Shown: positions 37,301 to 47,900 of the stretch, in pieces
Position numbering within the stretch: the first letter of the stretch is position 1
Layout of the letters: each line of letters opens with the position of its first letter
Notes under the pieces: generated by a model
What the model was told of the DNA's origin: nothing
Seen by the model: only the letters and a program-made list of their open reading frames with translations
Databases searched by the model: none
Position numbers and translations under genes: made by a program
Assembly (NCBI RefSeq): GCF_003590095.1
Contig: NC_039481.1
Span: 8,122,001 to 8,186,000, forward strand
Source: Trichoplusia ni
Lineage: Eukaryota > Arthropoda > Insecta > Lepidoptera > Noctuidae
DNA length: 64,000 bases
Direction: 5' to 3'

Positions 37301-39528
37301 CAGCAATATCGCGTTTATTCGACCCTTTGGGATGGTTAGCACCTACCATAATCTTAGCTAAAATGTATATACAAAAATTATGGTTGGCAGGGTTAGAGTG
37401 GGATCAAGAAATTCCAAGCAATTTAGAACAAGAATGGAGTACTTACCATCACAGCTTGGCATCTCTGGTTCAAATTAGAATTCCTCGATGGTTACATACC
37501 GGGTCTGGTAACACGAAGTCAGAGTTACACGGGTTCTCAGATGCATCAAAGCTAGCGTACGCAGCAGTTGTGTACCTGAGGGTGGTCAATAGTTCTGGAA
37601 ATATTCATACGTCGTTAATAACGTCTAAAACAAAGGTGGCACCTATTAAACAAGTGTCCATCCCAAGGCTGGAACTCTGTGCGGCAGTTCTTGTTAGTAA
37701 ATTAATAGCAGAAGTAGGTGAAGTCATGGGTATACCAAAAACGGATTGGCATGCATGGACCGACAGTGAAGTAGTATTGGCATGGTTAAACTGTCATCCA
37801 TGCCGCTGGAAAACCTTTGTGGCCAACCGAGTCTCAGATATTCTGACCACATTAGATACGCATCACTGGGCACATGTTCCGACTAAGCAAAATCCGGCAG
37901 ATTGTGCATCGCGTGGGGTTTCTTCTTCCGAACTTGTAGGCATGTCGATATGGTGGGAAGGGCCGAGTCTCCTAAAAGAAATGGTAATAGACTACAAAAG
38001 GCCAAAACATCTTGCTACGCGGTTAGAAGAAGTTAGGGTACATACCTGTACGTTGGATGTGACCTTTTGGAGCAGATTTTCAACGCTGCCGAGAATGATC
38101 CGAGTTGTAGCGTATTGTCGTCGGTTTTTAAAAAGGCCAGGAAATAGGTTGAAATATCTGAGTAAACAAGAACTAGATGAAGCAACAGAAATATGTTTAA
38201 AAAGAAGTCAAGAAGAAAGATTCGCAATTGAATTGGAGGAATTGAAGAAGAACGGGATCTGTCAGAAAGGAAGTCTAAAATCATTAAATTTATTTTTGGA
38301 TTCCAAAGAAATTATAAGAGTCGGAGGGAGGCTTGAGATGGCTCAATTACCTTACGATCGAGTTCATCCCATATTAATATCGAAAGAGTCCTTTCTGACA
38401 AATCTTTTAATTGCAGAGGCGCATAGTAAAACTATGCATGGTGGGCCGCAACTTATGATAACATATTTGCGGGCCAAATATTGGATTATAGGAGTGAAAC
38501 TGTTAGTTAGGAAGTATGTAAGGCAATGCAGTAGATGCATTCGTTATGCATCGAAGGTTAAAACCCAATTAATGGGGCAGTTGCCATCAGCACGGGTTTC
38601 TCCTAAAAAACCATTTCTGTGTAGCGGAGTGGACTACGCCGGCCCTATTGACATAAGGGTATCAAAGGGTCGGGGTAATAAAAGCTACAAGGGCTACATT
38701 GCATTATTCATATGCATGTCCACCAGAGCAGTGCATTTAGAAGCTGTCAGTGAACTGAGCACACGGGGTTTTTTGGCTGCATTCAGGAGATTTGTGGCAA
38801 GGCGGGGTCGTTGCACTGAGTTACACAGCGACAATGGCACAAATTTCGTGGGCGCAGCACGTGAATTGCTCTATTTGTTTAATGCACAGCAATCTAGTTG
38901 CAATCCAGAGTTAGCAGAATACCTCGCCAATAATGGTACGGAGTGGCATTTTATTCCGCCTCACGCGCCCAACTTTGGAGGCTTATGGGAGGCAGGAATA
39001 AAGTCCACCAAGCACCACCTTAAACGGGTGATAGGAAACTCTACCTTGACATACGAGGAGATGGCCACCGTGCTGGCTCAAATTGAGGCGTGCCTCAATT
39101 CAAGGCCATTGTCTTACGTGGAGGACCAAGGTAAGTTTACCATATTAACGCCTGGTCATTTTCTGATTGGGGAGCCACCTGTTTTACCACCGGAGTCAAA
39201 TTATGAAAGGTCAAACAATGTAAACAGTTTGAAACGTTGGCAATTCCATCAGAAGATGATGCAGGATTTTTGGCGGCGTTGGTCTAACGACTACTTGCAT
39301 CAATTTCTGCAGCGGCATAAATGGGCTCAGAAAAACCCGGAACCATCTGTGGGGGAGATCGTTTTAATAAAGGAGGACAACATGCCTCCAGGCAGGTGGT
39401 TAATGGGCAAAATTGAGCAGAAACATCCAGGGCCTGACGGAATTACTAGGGTAGTCACAATACGCACACAAACGTCGGTAATTAAAAGACCGACATCGAA
39501 GTTATGCGTATTGCCAATTTGCCAGTAA
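34369..39528 (+). CDS. BEL/Pao gag-pro-pol polyprotein
   Basis: One frame of 1719 codons starts at ATG 34369 (MDSYNDIQ); the in-frame sequence upstream has no ATG. In order it shows a DUF1759-type gag (about 120-270, FSGKYHEW), CCHC knuckles from C324 (CGYCSADHRISSC, CFLCLNSNHSARFC) and a third Cys/His cluster. A DUF1758-type aspartic protease follows, with DQGSQGSF from D464. Reverse transcriptase has D803 and YMDD at 879-882, and RNase H has FSDAS with D1058. The integrase has an HHCC finger (H1352, H1357, C1387, C1390) and catalytic residues D1422 (VDYAGP), D1488 (SDNGTNF) and E1541 (GGLWEAG). The end is DUF5641-like (PPGRWLMGKI). All key catalytic residues are present and there is no stop or frameshift, so the product could be functional. 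The protein would form virus-like particles, copy the RNA and insert the DNA. The gag and pol parts share one frame, so no ribosomal frameshift is needed. Confidence 0.95.
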   Translation: MDSYNDIQEDLKSKIVKAKINFKKCPKDRLTASYIETRLESLEQHWNMFYTTHLKIISEIKRSELFSSEYHKNGMYDEVEETYVLYKSDLKELLCKRKTMPCSDTSSIPGNNNEVSNFKLPEVKIPVFSGKYHEWQTFRDLFIGLIHNNKRLDDAQKMYYLKGYLTGDAEHLLRNVNVTSDNYKESWKKLESMYNNKRFLANGLLKRLFGQKALTVESATDIKRLISTTSECLGSLKNLGIDVASWDIMIIHIVSTKLDRETRKVWEFQVASDSKDDFPTFDLFSEFLISRFRGLENLDSKTDKNPKSTQSFHVTKDKIKNVTCGYCSADHRISSCPKFSKESVDSRRNIVQEKNLCFLCLNSNHSARFCRNTHRCQVCKRRHHSLLHPTGVSGSAVGEGSSAAHEGTSSVANEEKDVAAKADDKPIVSCLSTGNIRQAVLLTTALLKAESKHGTYRVVRALLDQGSQGSFVTESMVQYLGLKKIPSKNTVIGVGGQKSTTSTAKVVVTIGSRVDPTFRLQVHAYVLKSVTGLLPATRVTRVEWVDLDDNELADPEYFRPNKIDILLGAEIYSQVIRDGLKKNLSGTLLAQGTALGWILSGAVEVDNDPNIQSHIAVMHSSVQDDDIMLRKFWELEAEPSGTKKMLTEDEVKCEQLFTTSTLRNEAGRYIVRLPLRDEELVGKYGESKAIAEKRLKSLELKLGRNDKLKQDYKKVIHEYSELQHMEKVSQDKRKCKEAIYLPHHAVIREDRDTTKVRVVFDASCKGSNGMSLNDNLLIGPPLQAELRHIIMRWRSYQICLVADIVKMYRQVLVNRKDTIFQRILWRDNPENEIEEYELMTVTFGTASAPYLAVRALHQVAYDECEFNPEIKKIILNDFYMDDLMTGAENIEKGFKIFTEMNDILSRAGFKLQKWMTNSKELLNNIRDEKKPTDEELLIKMDEISKILGLIWNSRKDTFQYSLKLPTMTAPVTKRKIISAISRLFDPLGWLAPTIILAKMYIQKLWLAGLEWDQEIPSNLEQEWSTYHHSLASLVQIRIPRWLHTGSGNTKSELHGFSDASKLAYAAVVYLRVVNSSGNIHTSLITSKTKVAPIKQVSIPRLELCAAVLVSKLIAEVGEVMGIPKTDWHAWTDSEVVLAWLNCHPCRWKTFVANRVSDILTTLDTHHWAHVPTKQNPADCASRGVSSSELVGMSIWWEGPSLLKEMVIDYKRPKHLATRLEEVRVHTCTLDVTFWSRFSTLPRMIRVVAYCRRFLKRPGNRLKYLSKQELDEATEICLKRSQEERFAIELEELKKNGICQKGSLKSLNLFLDSKEIIRVGGRLEMAQLPYDRVHPILISKESFLTNLLIAEAHSKTMHGGPQLMITYLRAKYWIIGVKLLVRKYVRQCSRCIRYASKVKTQLMGQLPSARVSPKKPFLCSGVDYAGPIDIRVSKGRGNKSYKGYIALFICMSTRAVHLEAVSELSTRGFLAAFRRFVARRGRCTELHSDNGTNFVGAARELLYLFNAQQSSCNPELAEYLANNGTEWHFIPPHAPNFGGLWEAGIKSTKHHLKRVIGNSTLTYEEMATVLAQIEACLNSRPLSYVEDQGKFTILTPGHFLIGEPPVLPPESNYERSNNVNSLKRWQFHQKMMQDFWRRWSNDYLHQFLQRHKWAQKNPEPSVGEIVLIKEDNMPPGRWLMGKIEQKHPGPDGITRVVTIRTQTSVIKRPTSKLCVLPICQ

Positions 39529-39719
39529 TCTAAGTTGCTAATTATTTAGGTACATTATATTATATTATTATTAATATGGTTAAGTTTACCCTGGTAATGT
39601 TAATTTTTCGGTATTTTTGTGTTGTTATTTTTAAGTTAATTTGAATTCAGGAGATTTTTATATTGTATGTTACACACGACCGCCAAGGACGTGATGTTAG
39701 TGGGGTACTTACGGTATAT

Positions 39720-39776
39720 TTGGCATGGTGGGCGGTGCTTAAGGACATTTAGCCAATATGTCCTTGGTGGGCGGTA
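39720..39776 (+). other. repeat and hairpin block before the 3' LTR
   Basis: Two copies of tggtgggcggt flank an 8-bp hairpin, aaggacat/atgtcctt. The second purine-rich copy (ggtgggcggta) ends right at the 3' LTR, where the polypurine primer for plus-strand synthesis is expected. Confidence 0.5.
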
Positions 39777-40049
39777 TGTATAGATCTGGAGCGAAATCAT
39801 AGCGCGATCAACATTTCTACTGAATTATTGTCACGAGTTGTCGCGGCGCTCGATAGATGGCGTTGGCGTCGATTTAGATCGCGCTATGGTTTCGTTACAT
39901 GCATTTGGTTAGGTAGTATTTATTAATTTTATTTTGTGTGAGCAGCGCACCTATCGGGGTTACGTGTAACTAATTATATTTAATAAACGGGAAGTGACGT
40001 AATCTGTGGTGTTATTTATATCCCTCGGAAGTCGACCTCGGGTTTTACA
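39777..40049 (+). repeat. 3' LTR
   Basis: 273 bp, reads identical to the 5' LTR, and is followed by the target duplication catta (40050-40054). Confidence 0.93.
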
Positions 40050-40054
40050 CATTA

Positions 40055-40314
40055 TCTATTCTATACTAATATATAAAGTTGAAGAGTTTGTTAGTTTGTT
40101 TGAACGCGCTAATCTCAGGAACTACTGTTTCAAATTGAAAAAATATTTATTTGTATTGAATAGACCATTCATCGAGGAAGGTTTTAGGCTATATACCATC
40201 ACGCTGCGACTAATAGGAGCGAAGATACAATGGAAAATGTGGAAAAAACAGGGCAGGTATAAATTATAACTTATATCTTTTAATCACGCGGACGAAGTCG
40301 CGGGCAACAGCTAG
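40055..40314 (+). mobile_element. Helitron-like (Lep1-type) non-autonomous element
   Basis: It begins TC (tctattctatactaatat) next to the LTR target duplication. It contains gaacgcgctaatctcagg and ends in a GC hairpin (cgcggacgaagtcgcg) followed by CTAG (40311-40314) and a T. This layout, TC start, hairpin and CTAG end, fits Helitrons. The exact 5' end could be 40055 or 40060. There is no coding capacity. Confidence 0.65.
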
Positions 40315-41943
40315 TATTATATACATATGTCTGTATTATAGCATGCCATAACTCAGCTTTAAGCCTTTAAAGATTGATTCAGTGCATGTGCGTATATGTT
40401 ACTTCTTGCTAATGGTCCTTGGTAGAGATTATTAAGAACTTTTTTAAGGAATTTCTAATGCAATAGTTAAGTAAGTTTTGCAGTTCCTTGATGACTAAGT
40501 ATTCGAGTTAACACAACTGTTTAAAACTAAGGGTGAAAAAGTATATTGACAATTTGGATAGTAAATAATTTGTCATTTTCATCTAAGTACCTACTTAAAT
40601 TAATGTTCTATGAATAGAAAGTTTGCTTTAATTCACATAATTTTGCTGCACACACACATACGTAACCAATAAATAAAAACAACATAGAATTAAATACTTT
40701 ATTACACTTTTACAAAATAACGTAAAATTAGTAATACATACGAGACCTCGCTCTAACCAGAGATGTACCATCAGAGCACTAAATAAATAGCCTAACATCT
40801 ACATTTCACAGAACTACTTATAAAGTAATGCCATACATAAAATGTAAAGTGAAATAAATGGATCTTGGATACTCGAGAAATGAAAATTCTAAGGAAATGA
40901 ATGAAGTGCGAATGAGAATAGAATAATATGTTAGAGAGACCTTTCAATTTCAAATTTGTTTTTTATGCCCGACTTTTTTCAAAACTGAATCAATTGACTT
41001 GAAAACTTTTAAGACATACCGAGTCTATGAGACGGGCTGCCGCGACTGAATTCACGAACGAAGAGACAGTTCAAACGTGAAAACTTTCTTTAAAGTATCT
41101 GAGATTAGGCCAGGGGCCTCCCACCACTTCTTAAAGTAATATGGTAGATGTGGAAAAGAGATACCACTCTACGGTGTGTAATGCGCTGTCACGCTTCCAC
41201 ATCTAATGATCCATGCACTTAATAAAACTGGACGATAATGGATATGAAATGGGACGAAATAATGTCGTGATTGCTGATGACCGCACGGATAGCCGAGTGC
41301 CACGTGAGACCCACTGCGTGCGACGAGTCGATACGTGATGATCCCGCGTAGGATAAGCATTGGTGTGCGACTTAAAAAAATGTTTGCGAATTCCCCCGCG
41401 ACACAAGGATTCAATTCCTAAGCGGGGAAGTGGTTTTTTATAGTGATGAATTGTATGAATGGAAAATAATGTATGAATAATAGGAATAGGAGAGATCTGT
41501 ATTTTATTTTGAGTCGCGATGTTAACATTTATACTTATAACTAAAATTACTTACTATTCTACTCTACAACTTACTCTATATCTCTACATGCTAATCCTTA
41601 CCTATTTGTTATTTTGTAGTTTTAGCACCAACGTTGTTGCCAACTCTTCCTTCTAAAGTAGTAGTTCACTGGCAGTACCTTCTGATTTTTTCTCGAAAAA
41701 CTATTTTTTTAATCCCCAAAATCTAAAGTTTTCCCAAATGTTGTCCAAAATGATTCAGTCTCTTTTATCCAGAAGGGTATAATTTGTTACAAGACTAAGA
41801 GAAGAACTGGAATAAAACAACCAGCAAAAAACATATTTCTAATTACCAAAAATATTTTCGCTCTGCCTTTTGAACTTCCTTTCCTAATATCAGCATGAAA
41901 TCTCTCAGTTTTCCATCCCCTACAAGTCCTGGTGTGAGTCCGT
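40315..41943. other. intergenic region with a SINE piece; 3' region of the second takeout gene
   Basis: AT-rich, no coding exon seen. A minus-strand AATAAA (plus tttatt at 41503-41508) is a polyadenylation candidate for the takeout gene ending at 41944. The SINE head at about 41278-41375 is listed separately. Confidence 0.5.
41278..41375 (+). repeat. degenerate tRNA-derived SINE
   Basis: The plus strand has an A-box-like ggatagccgagtgccacg, a damaged B-box region (gtcgatacgtgatgatccc) and the tail cgcgtaggataagcattggt. This is the same head-tail pattern as the SINE at 27705-27905 but more decayed. Confidence 0.5.
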
Positions 41944-44900
41944 CTAGTCCACGATCCAGTCGTCGTAGGGTATCTGCGAGAGGATGTGGTCGAGGAAGCG
42001 CGACATCTTCTCCGCGAGGTCGCGCTTCAGCTCGGGCTTCATCTCCTTCAGCAGCTCCTGAGCGTTTGTGTTGATGAACAGGTTCAGGGCGGCCTCTGTT
42101 GGGAAATATGTAATATTTAAGTTAAAGAATTGTTTCATTGAAATTTACTCTCGTCCTTTATATCTGATAAGGAAATACAATTGCTCTTTTTTAATAAGCT
42201 AAGTGACAGATAAAATAAAAACAACGATAACTTTCGTCATTATGGGACATCCGACGTTTAACAAGCAAAAAAAAAAAAACAAATCAATTAACCTGTTAGT
42301 TAGTTATTCACAAATTGCAATGCTAAACTTAATTACGAAAAACGAAGTGCATCAGAAACTTCCTCCTTAAATTCGATTAAAGTGAACCTACGTTTTATCT
42401 GAATTCGGACAAAAAACAGTCATCCCATTTCCCAGCAACGGTTATCAACGAGGATATTATATATTTACATAGTGGTATGAAAAATAGCTGTTGATCGATT
42501 CTCAGACCTAATGAATACGCCTAAAAAAATTTGGTAAAAATCGGTTAAGCCGTTTCGGAGGAGTGCCGTAACTAACATCGTGACACGGGAATTTTATATA
42601 TTAGATTAATACACATATACATGCACAACATAGACAGAGTAAAACACATAATTATAAAAAGCAAAATTTCTGCTCAAGAAATTTCTGCCAGGACACCTGC
42701 GACAGGAGGTAACAAAAAGAAACATAGACAGTGTGTAGACAAAATGTATATTATGTTGCATTTCAAAGGTAATGTTATACTTACGTAGCACAGCGTTACT
42801 GTTCTGCAGGTTCTCGACGCCCATCTGTATGTCCTTGACGGAGAAGTCCAGTTTGAGCTGCTGCAGCTTGAGGTAGGTGCGGCCATCGCGAGTGTACGGC
42901 TCACCGCGGAAGTATACTTTAGCTTTCACACCCTCTGTTAAAGTGAGAAGAGGTGGTTTTGGTGTAACTTGTGTGGTTGGGTGTAGATTGTGGGAAAAAT
43001 TATACACACTGAATATTTGTGAAGGGAAATTCTTGGATGTCCATACACAGACATATGAATTCTACAATGGATAAATTATTTTCAACGTTAGATGCATGAC
43101 TCGATCAAAACGCATTACTAGTTACAAAAATTAACTTATTGCGTCTGGATGTTATTTCACATTTTTTTTTATCTCCATGTACCATTTACGTTTCATTTAT
43201 GTTTAGCTTAGATTCTGTAATCTATGCCCACAATAAACAGGCTTTATTTGACCTTTTTGGTCTATCTTTGCACATGGACAGCGCATAAGATATTTTAGAT
43301 CATGGGAAAGAGTCTTGCATCCTTCATCGACAACCTGAAGTGGAGTAACACATAATATGTTACGAGATGCTGATATAAGCTGATGTATAAGGCCTGCTGA
43401 CCGTATTCCCCCCAGTACTCGCCGCCGCCGGACGCGCGCACGAGCAGCAGCACGCCGGAGGAGCGGTAGCGGGCGCGCGCGCTGATGTGCGGCCCGAACA
43501 GCGTCAGCTGGAACTGGTGGGTCTCCAGGTCCGACCTGACGGACAACATGACCATGAATATTATTTATATGATATAAGATTAGTTATTTATGAGGTTAGG
43601 ACAGGGCCCCCTATTTAAGGGAATGGTAAACACCCCTTTGCCTTTCCCAGGGCGATGCAAGTCCATGAGGATTTCCACTAGGTCAAGAAAAAAAAGGTTA
43701 CGAAACGTTCTTTCCTGGTATATAGAATGGTGAAACACTACTCTGCTTGTAGCCGGTAGTAGTCCATCGCGCCTCTCTATTTTCCACAGAGTCCTCCAAA
43801 AGAAATAAGAAGTACTTACTACCGCTTCATAATTTGAGTTGTAGATGTAGCAATATTACTGTATTACCAACAATATAGACGTTATAATTTTGGAATTTCC
43901 ATAAGTACCGCAAAATGCAAATCAGTCAATTAACTTCACATTGGTCAACGATGGATAATAAAACAAATCCTTTCACATAGATTTGCCAACCTTGAAGCGA
44001 TGACACGGTGCTTAACCCTATTGTTGGTAAGACCTTATCTGAGAATCTGCATATAACCCTGTGCGTTGTTAACTCTCACCATAAAGCCTTTTGTCCAGTA
44101 AGCGTCAAACTTGCGGACAGGACTACGTGAACAGAATATATTAAGCGAATATTTTAATTTCCCAACATTCCAATATTTACAATCATCATGTTTGCTGCTA
44201 TTTTAAAACAACGGTAGTTTGTTTTGATGACTGTTGGTTTATACGTTATTTCAAACGTTAACACAGATTTGAGAGAATTAACATAGACGTTAGAGAGTGT
44301 TCGGAATTTCCCCGTAGCTTGTTTTAAGAGCAAAAACAAAAGGGCAGTTTTTGAATCGTCAGATAGTAATCATAAAAAATTCTTTGTTAACATTAATTTC
44401 TCTAATAATTATTAAAACTTCGGCCCTTTTTGTTGTAACTACGTAACAAATAACAATAGATGTTGATTAATTTGGGATGATCACTTATAATTTGGCGATA
44501 ACTCATGTTTCCAACAATGATGATGCAAATGAACCAATAATTACTGTAATTGGGAGTTTCTTTGTTAGAGTTTTTCCTGTGAGAACTTGTGAGTTGTGTA
44601 AAGAAATTACTTGACAATGGGATGTGTGGTGTGGGTCACAAGTTTTCGTCGGTAGGTAATTGCAAGATAGGCGCATTGGCGAGTCCAATAATCTTAAGTT
44701 GTGACTGAACTTAGGATTATCTGGTATAACTAGCTACCCAAAAGTATTTCGGGATTTTTAAATTTGTACATTTTTTTTATTCTTATCTACTTTTTTCCAT
44801 GTTTTTTGTTGTTTTCGTTGTTTTTGGGTTTCGTATCCAAAGGGTAATAACGGTAACCCTATTTGCAATGCAAATGCAAATTATAAAATGCAAGATATTA

Positions 44901-47900
44901 CTAATATTGTATGTTTACCTGACATTAGTGATGGTCATGTTCGAGGCTCCAGTGGCGTGGATATCCTTGAAGCTGGCGCGGTAGCCGTCCGGGCCGCCGC
45001 CCAGCGCGATCGAGAGCTCGTCTATCACTATGGGCTCCGACTGGAAATGGCAATAAACAACGTTCAGACCCTTCTCGAAGATCAGAAAACAGATCATAAA
45101 AATGAACTTTTCAATAAAGGAAAACAAACTGTCAAAAATAAAGGGAACCTGAGCCGATCTTATTGAAATAGACCTTAAGTGGACTTTTTCGTATCTGATT
45201 CTAATTTTCTCGAAGGTTTATTTTCCATAATGAGTTATAATAAATTTTGTTGTTCCTTACCCACCAAGGACGGAGACTGAATTCTCTGTTTCTCGATGAG
45301 TATAATTTCTTTTAATAAAGTTGACTTACTTACTCATTTTCATTTACTAGAATGTTTAGACCGATATTTTTTTACAGAGTTTACATATTCTTACCTCTTC
45401 AATTCCCAATTCGGGGGCACCACCTTTCATATATTCGATGAGTGAATTGAAACTGCGCAGCAAGCAGGCGTCCACATTGGGATCTCGTCGGGAACATCGC
45501 CCACCGAATATATCTGTGAAAAAAGTATTGTTACGTAAGTAATCGTTAAGTTAAAATTCTTGAAATTTTGAGACTTAGAATGGGCAAAAGAGATTTATCT
45601 AAAGCGTCATGCACTAGTATTCCTTCTGAGGTCATTTGATATCATGTTTCGCGACCATATTATGTACTTAGTTTAGTCATTAGGTCAAGGGTCTAAGGGT
45701 ACAGGTTAACAATGTTCGTTCATATATTCAAATAATATAAACGGCTAGAAGAACTGTAGTATTATAGTAAAGGATATTTTCCACTTATTGGCTTCCAGTC
45801 ATACCGGATTTGGTTCACTACAGAACTACCAACGGCTCAATCCATTTTGATGAGTAAGACATTTTACAGCAATTGAGGGATTTTAACTAGATTTTATACA
45901 TCTAAAACAAAGACTCATTTTCATTATAATTTAATTAAATAGTGAATCATTAATTAAATTTTCCACAAAGATTCCATACACAAGGCATGGCGTGTTAGTC
46001 AGCTGTTATGCAAATAAGTTTCATCGCAGGTACTGGTGAGAGGTATTTGTATGCTGTCAGCACAGGTAACGGTAGGCAGGCGTCGACTCGGTGAAAACAA
46101 TGGGAAGCGATGGAAACAATACGGAGGTGAGCCATCGAGCCGAGGGAGCGATCGTACGATTAACTGTTCACAACTGCACATGGTGGGTTTCTTACGGACT
46201 CTTTGTTTTTGTTGATAGACACCCATCGACATGAACCCATCAGCACATCAACATGACCGTTTGGTAAACGGAGGAAAGAGGTTTTCATACGAGGATATTC
46301 ATAGGTGATAAGTTGCATTAGCTTGGTGATTTTTATTCCACTTTTTGGAGCTTAAGATGGAAAAGTCTGTCTTTAAAATATAATATTTATACAGCCGTCA
46401 CGACTACTGAGAGAGTATTTGTATTTTTGTAGCAAGTACAACTGCATTTTAAGATGTTTATGACATTCTGAACTTGGATTTACACTTATGAGAAGATACA
46501 AAAAAAGGTAGAGTTTTATAAAGATTTTAATGTTCTAACTTATTTGGTTAGACCACAAGTCAGTTCCAAGATAGACTAGAAGGTAATCAAGTAATTATTT
46601 ATATTTCTATGTATTTACAGGGTTAGTAAATACATTTGCAAGAACACACACAGTGGTTATAATGAGTCACAAACGAATGAAAGTTTAATATTGAATCTCC
46701 TTTCACTTTGCTCATCATTTGCGATGTCAATAACACTTAGACTAAGATTCGTACTATCTGTTCAAGATCTTACTTTAAACGTGTATAAACTTTCTTATAA
46801 CTGTTTAGATTTAATCTTAAATAGTTACATTAAATTTGCCGATTGCCCAAATAAGTATGCGAAAGTAAAGTATTAAAGAGATAAAAGATAAAAAGAGATG
46901 AAAGATATTTTTATTTGTAAAACATGAGTATACATACATAGTGTGCATGTAGGGTGTTAAAAGTAACAGTCATGTTTAGCCATTACAGCATACAAATATA
47001 AAGAAAGAAAAAATACACTTATTATTTTGAAATAAGCATTTTAAACCTCTCCAAATTAACAATTACACTTAAATATTTGTTAGTTTTTAGACTTTTTAGT
47101 TAATTCAACAAAAAATGAGAGTAAAAAGCACTTGATATACATCTACGTAAATGAAAGTATCTTCAGTTTTATTCAAAAGGGATTGAGTTAGAAATAAGCT
47201 TTTAATTCGGATTAGGGTTTACAGTTTTATGGCATTTAGATCGGGGTCAATGCCTTCTATAAACTTCAAGAAATATGTTACAAACCATGACACGTAAATA
47301 TAAAGCAAAAATAAATCGTGCGCAGACTAATAAGACCTCATTAGATCGGATAATATATTACACACTTTACATCACACCTTTATTACAGACAAAAAAAATA
47401 TGCCACGAATCTCATTGAATGTATTTTAAAAGATTTTTAAGCAAAGAGTATGTATGTATTATTCTTTTTTTTTCATAAATAAGTCAACTAATGAAGGGCA
47501 CTTTAACCTCATGAGAGAGGTGCTTAAAGCCTGTTTCGTTTTATAAACTTTTTTTCAATGTAGGTACTGGTTGTGAAGTAACGGTGTGTAATGCACCTGC
47601 CGGCCGTTGACCCACCAAGACCTTGCCCGCGAAACTCGATCTCGCAAAAACCATTTACTGTTCTGTGAGCTGAGGTGAGCTAAAGAGTGGGGTTTTGTTT
47701 TGTTTTTAGTGAGTGGATTGTCACGTTTTATGTTCTAGTACCTACTGTAGCTCATGAAGAACGTGTGTACTCGTGAAGACTAAATGGCTTTTAAGTATTG
47801 GATGCGGTTAAATGATTCTGCAACTCGAAGATGTATAGAAATAATTTTGACCTTTCCAAATCTTCACAGCTATATCACTTAGGAGGTGGAGAAAGGTGGG

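Larger units (their letters stand above)
33462..40049 (+). mobile_element. complete BEL/Pao-type LTR retrotransposon
   Basis: The 6588-bp element is bounded by 273-bp LTRs (TG...CA) that read identical by eye. It is flanked by the 5-bp duplication catta (33457-33461 and 40050-40054). The primer site directly follows the 5' LTR, and a single gag-pro-pol frame fills the interior. No envelope gene is present. Identical LTRs, a perfect duplication and an unbroken frame indicate a very recent insertion. It lies between two minus-strand takeout genes in the opposite orientation. Confidence 0.95.
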
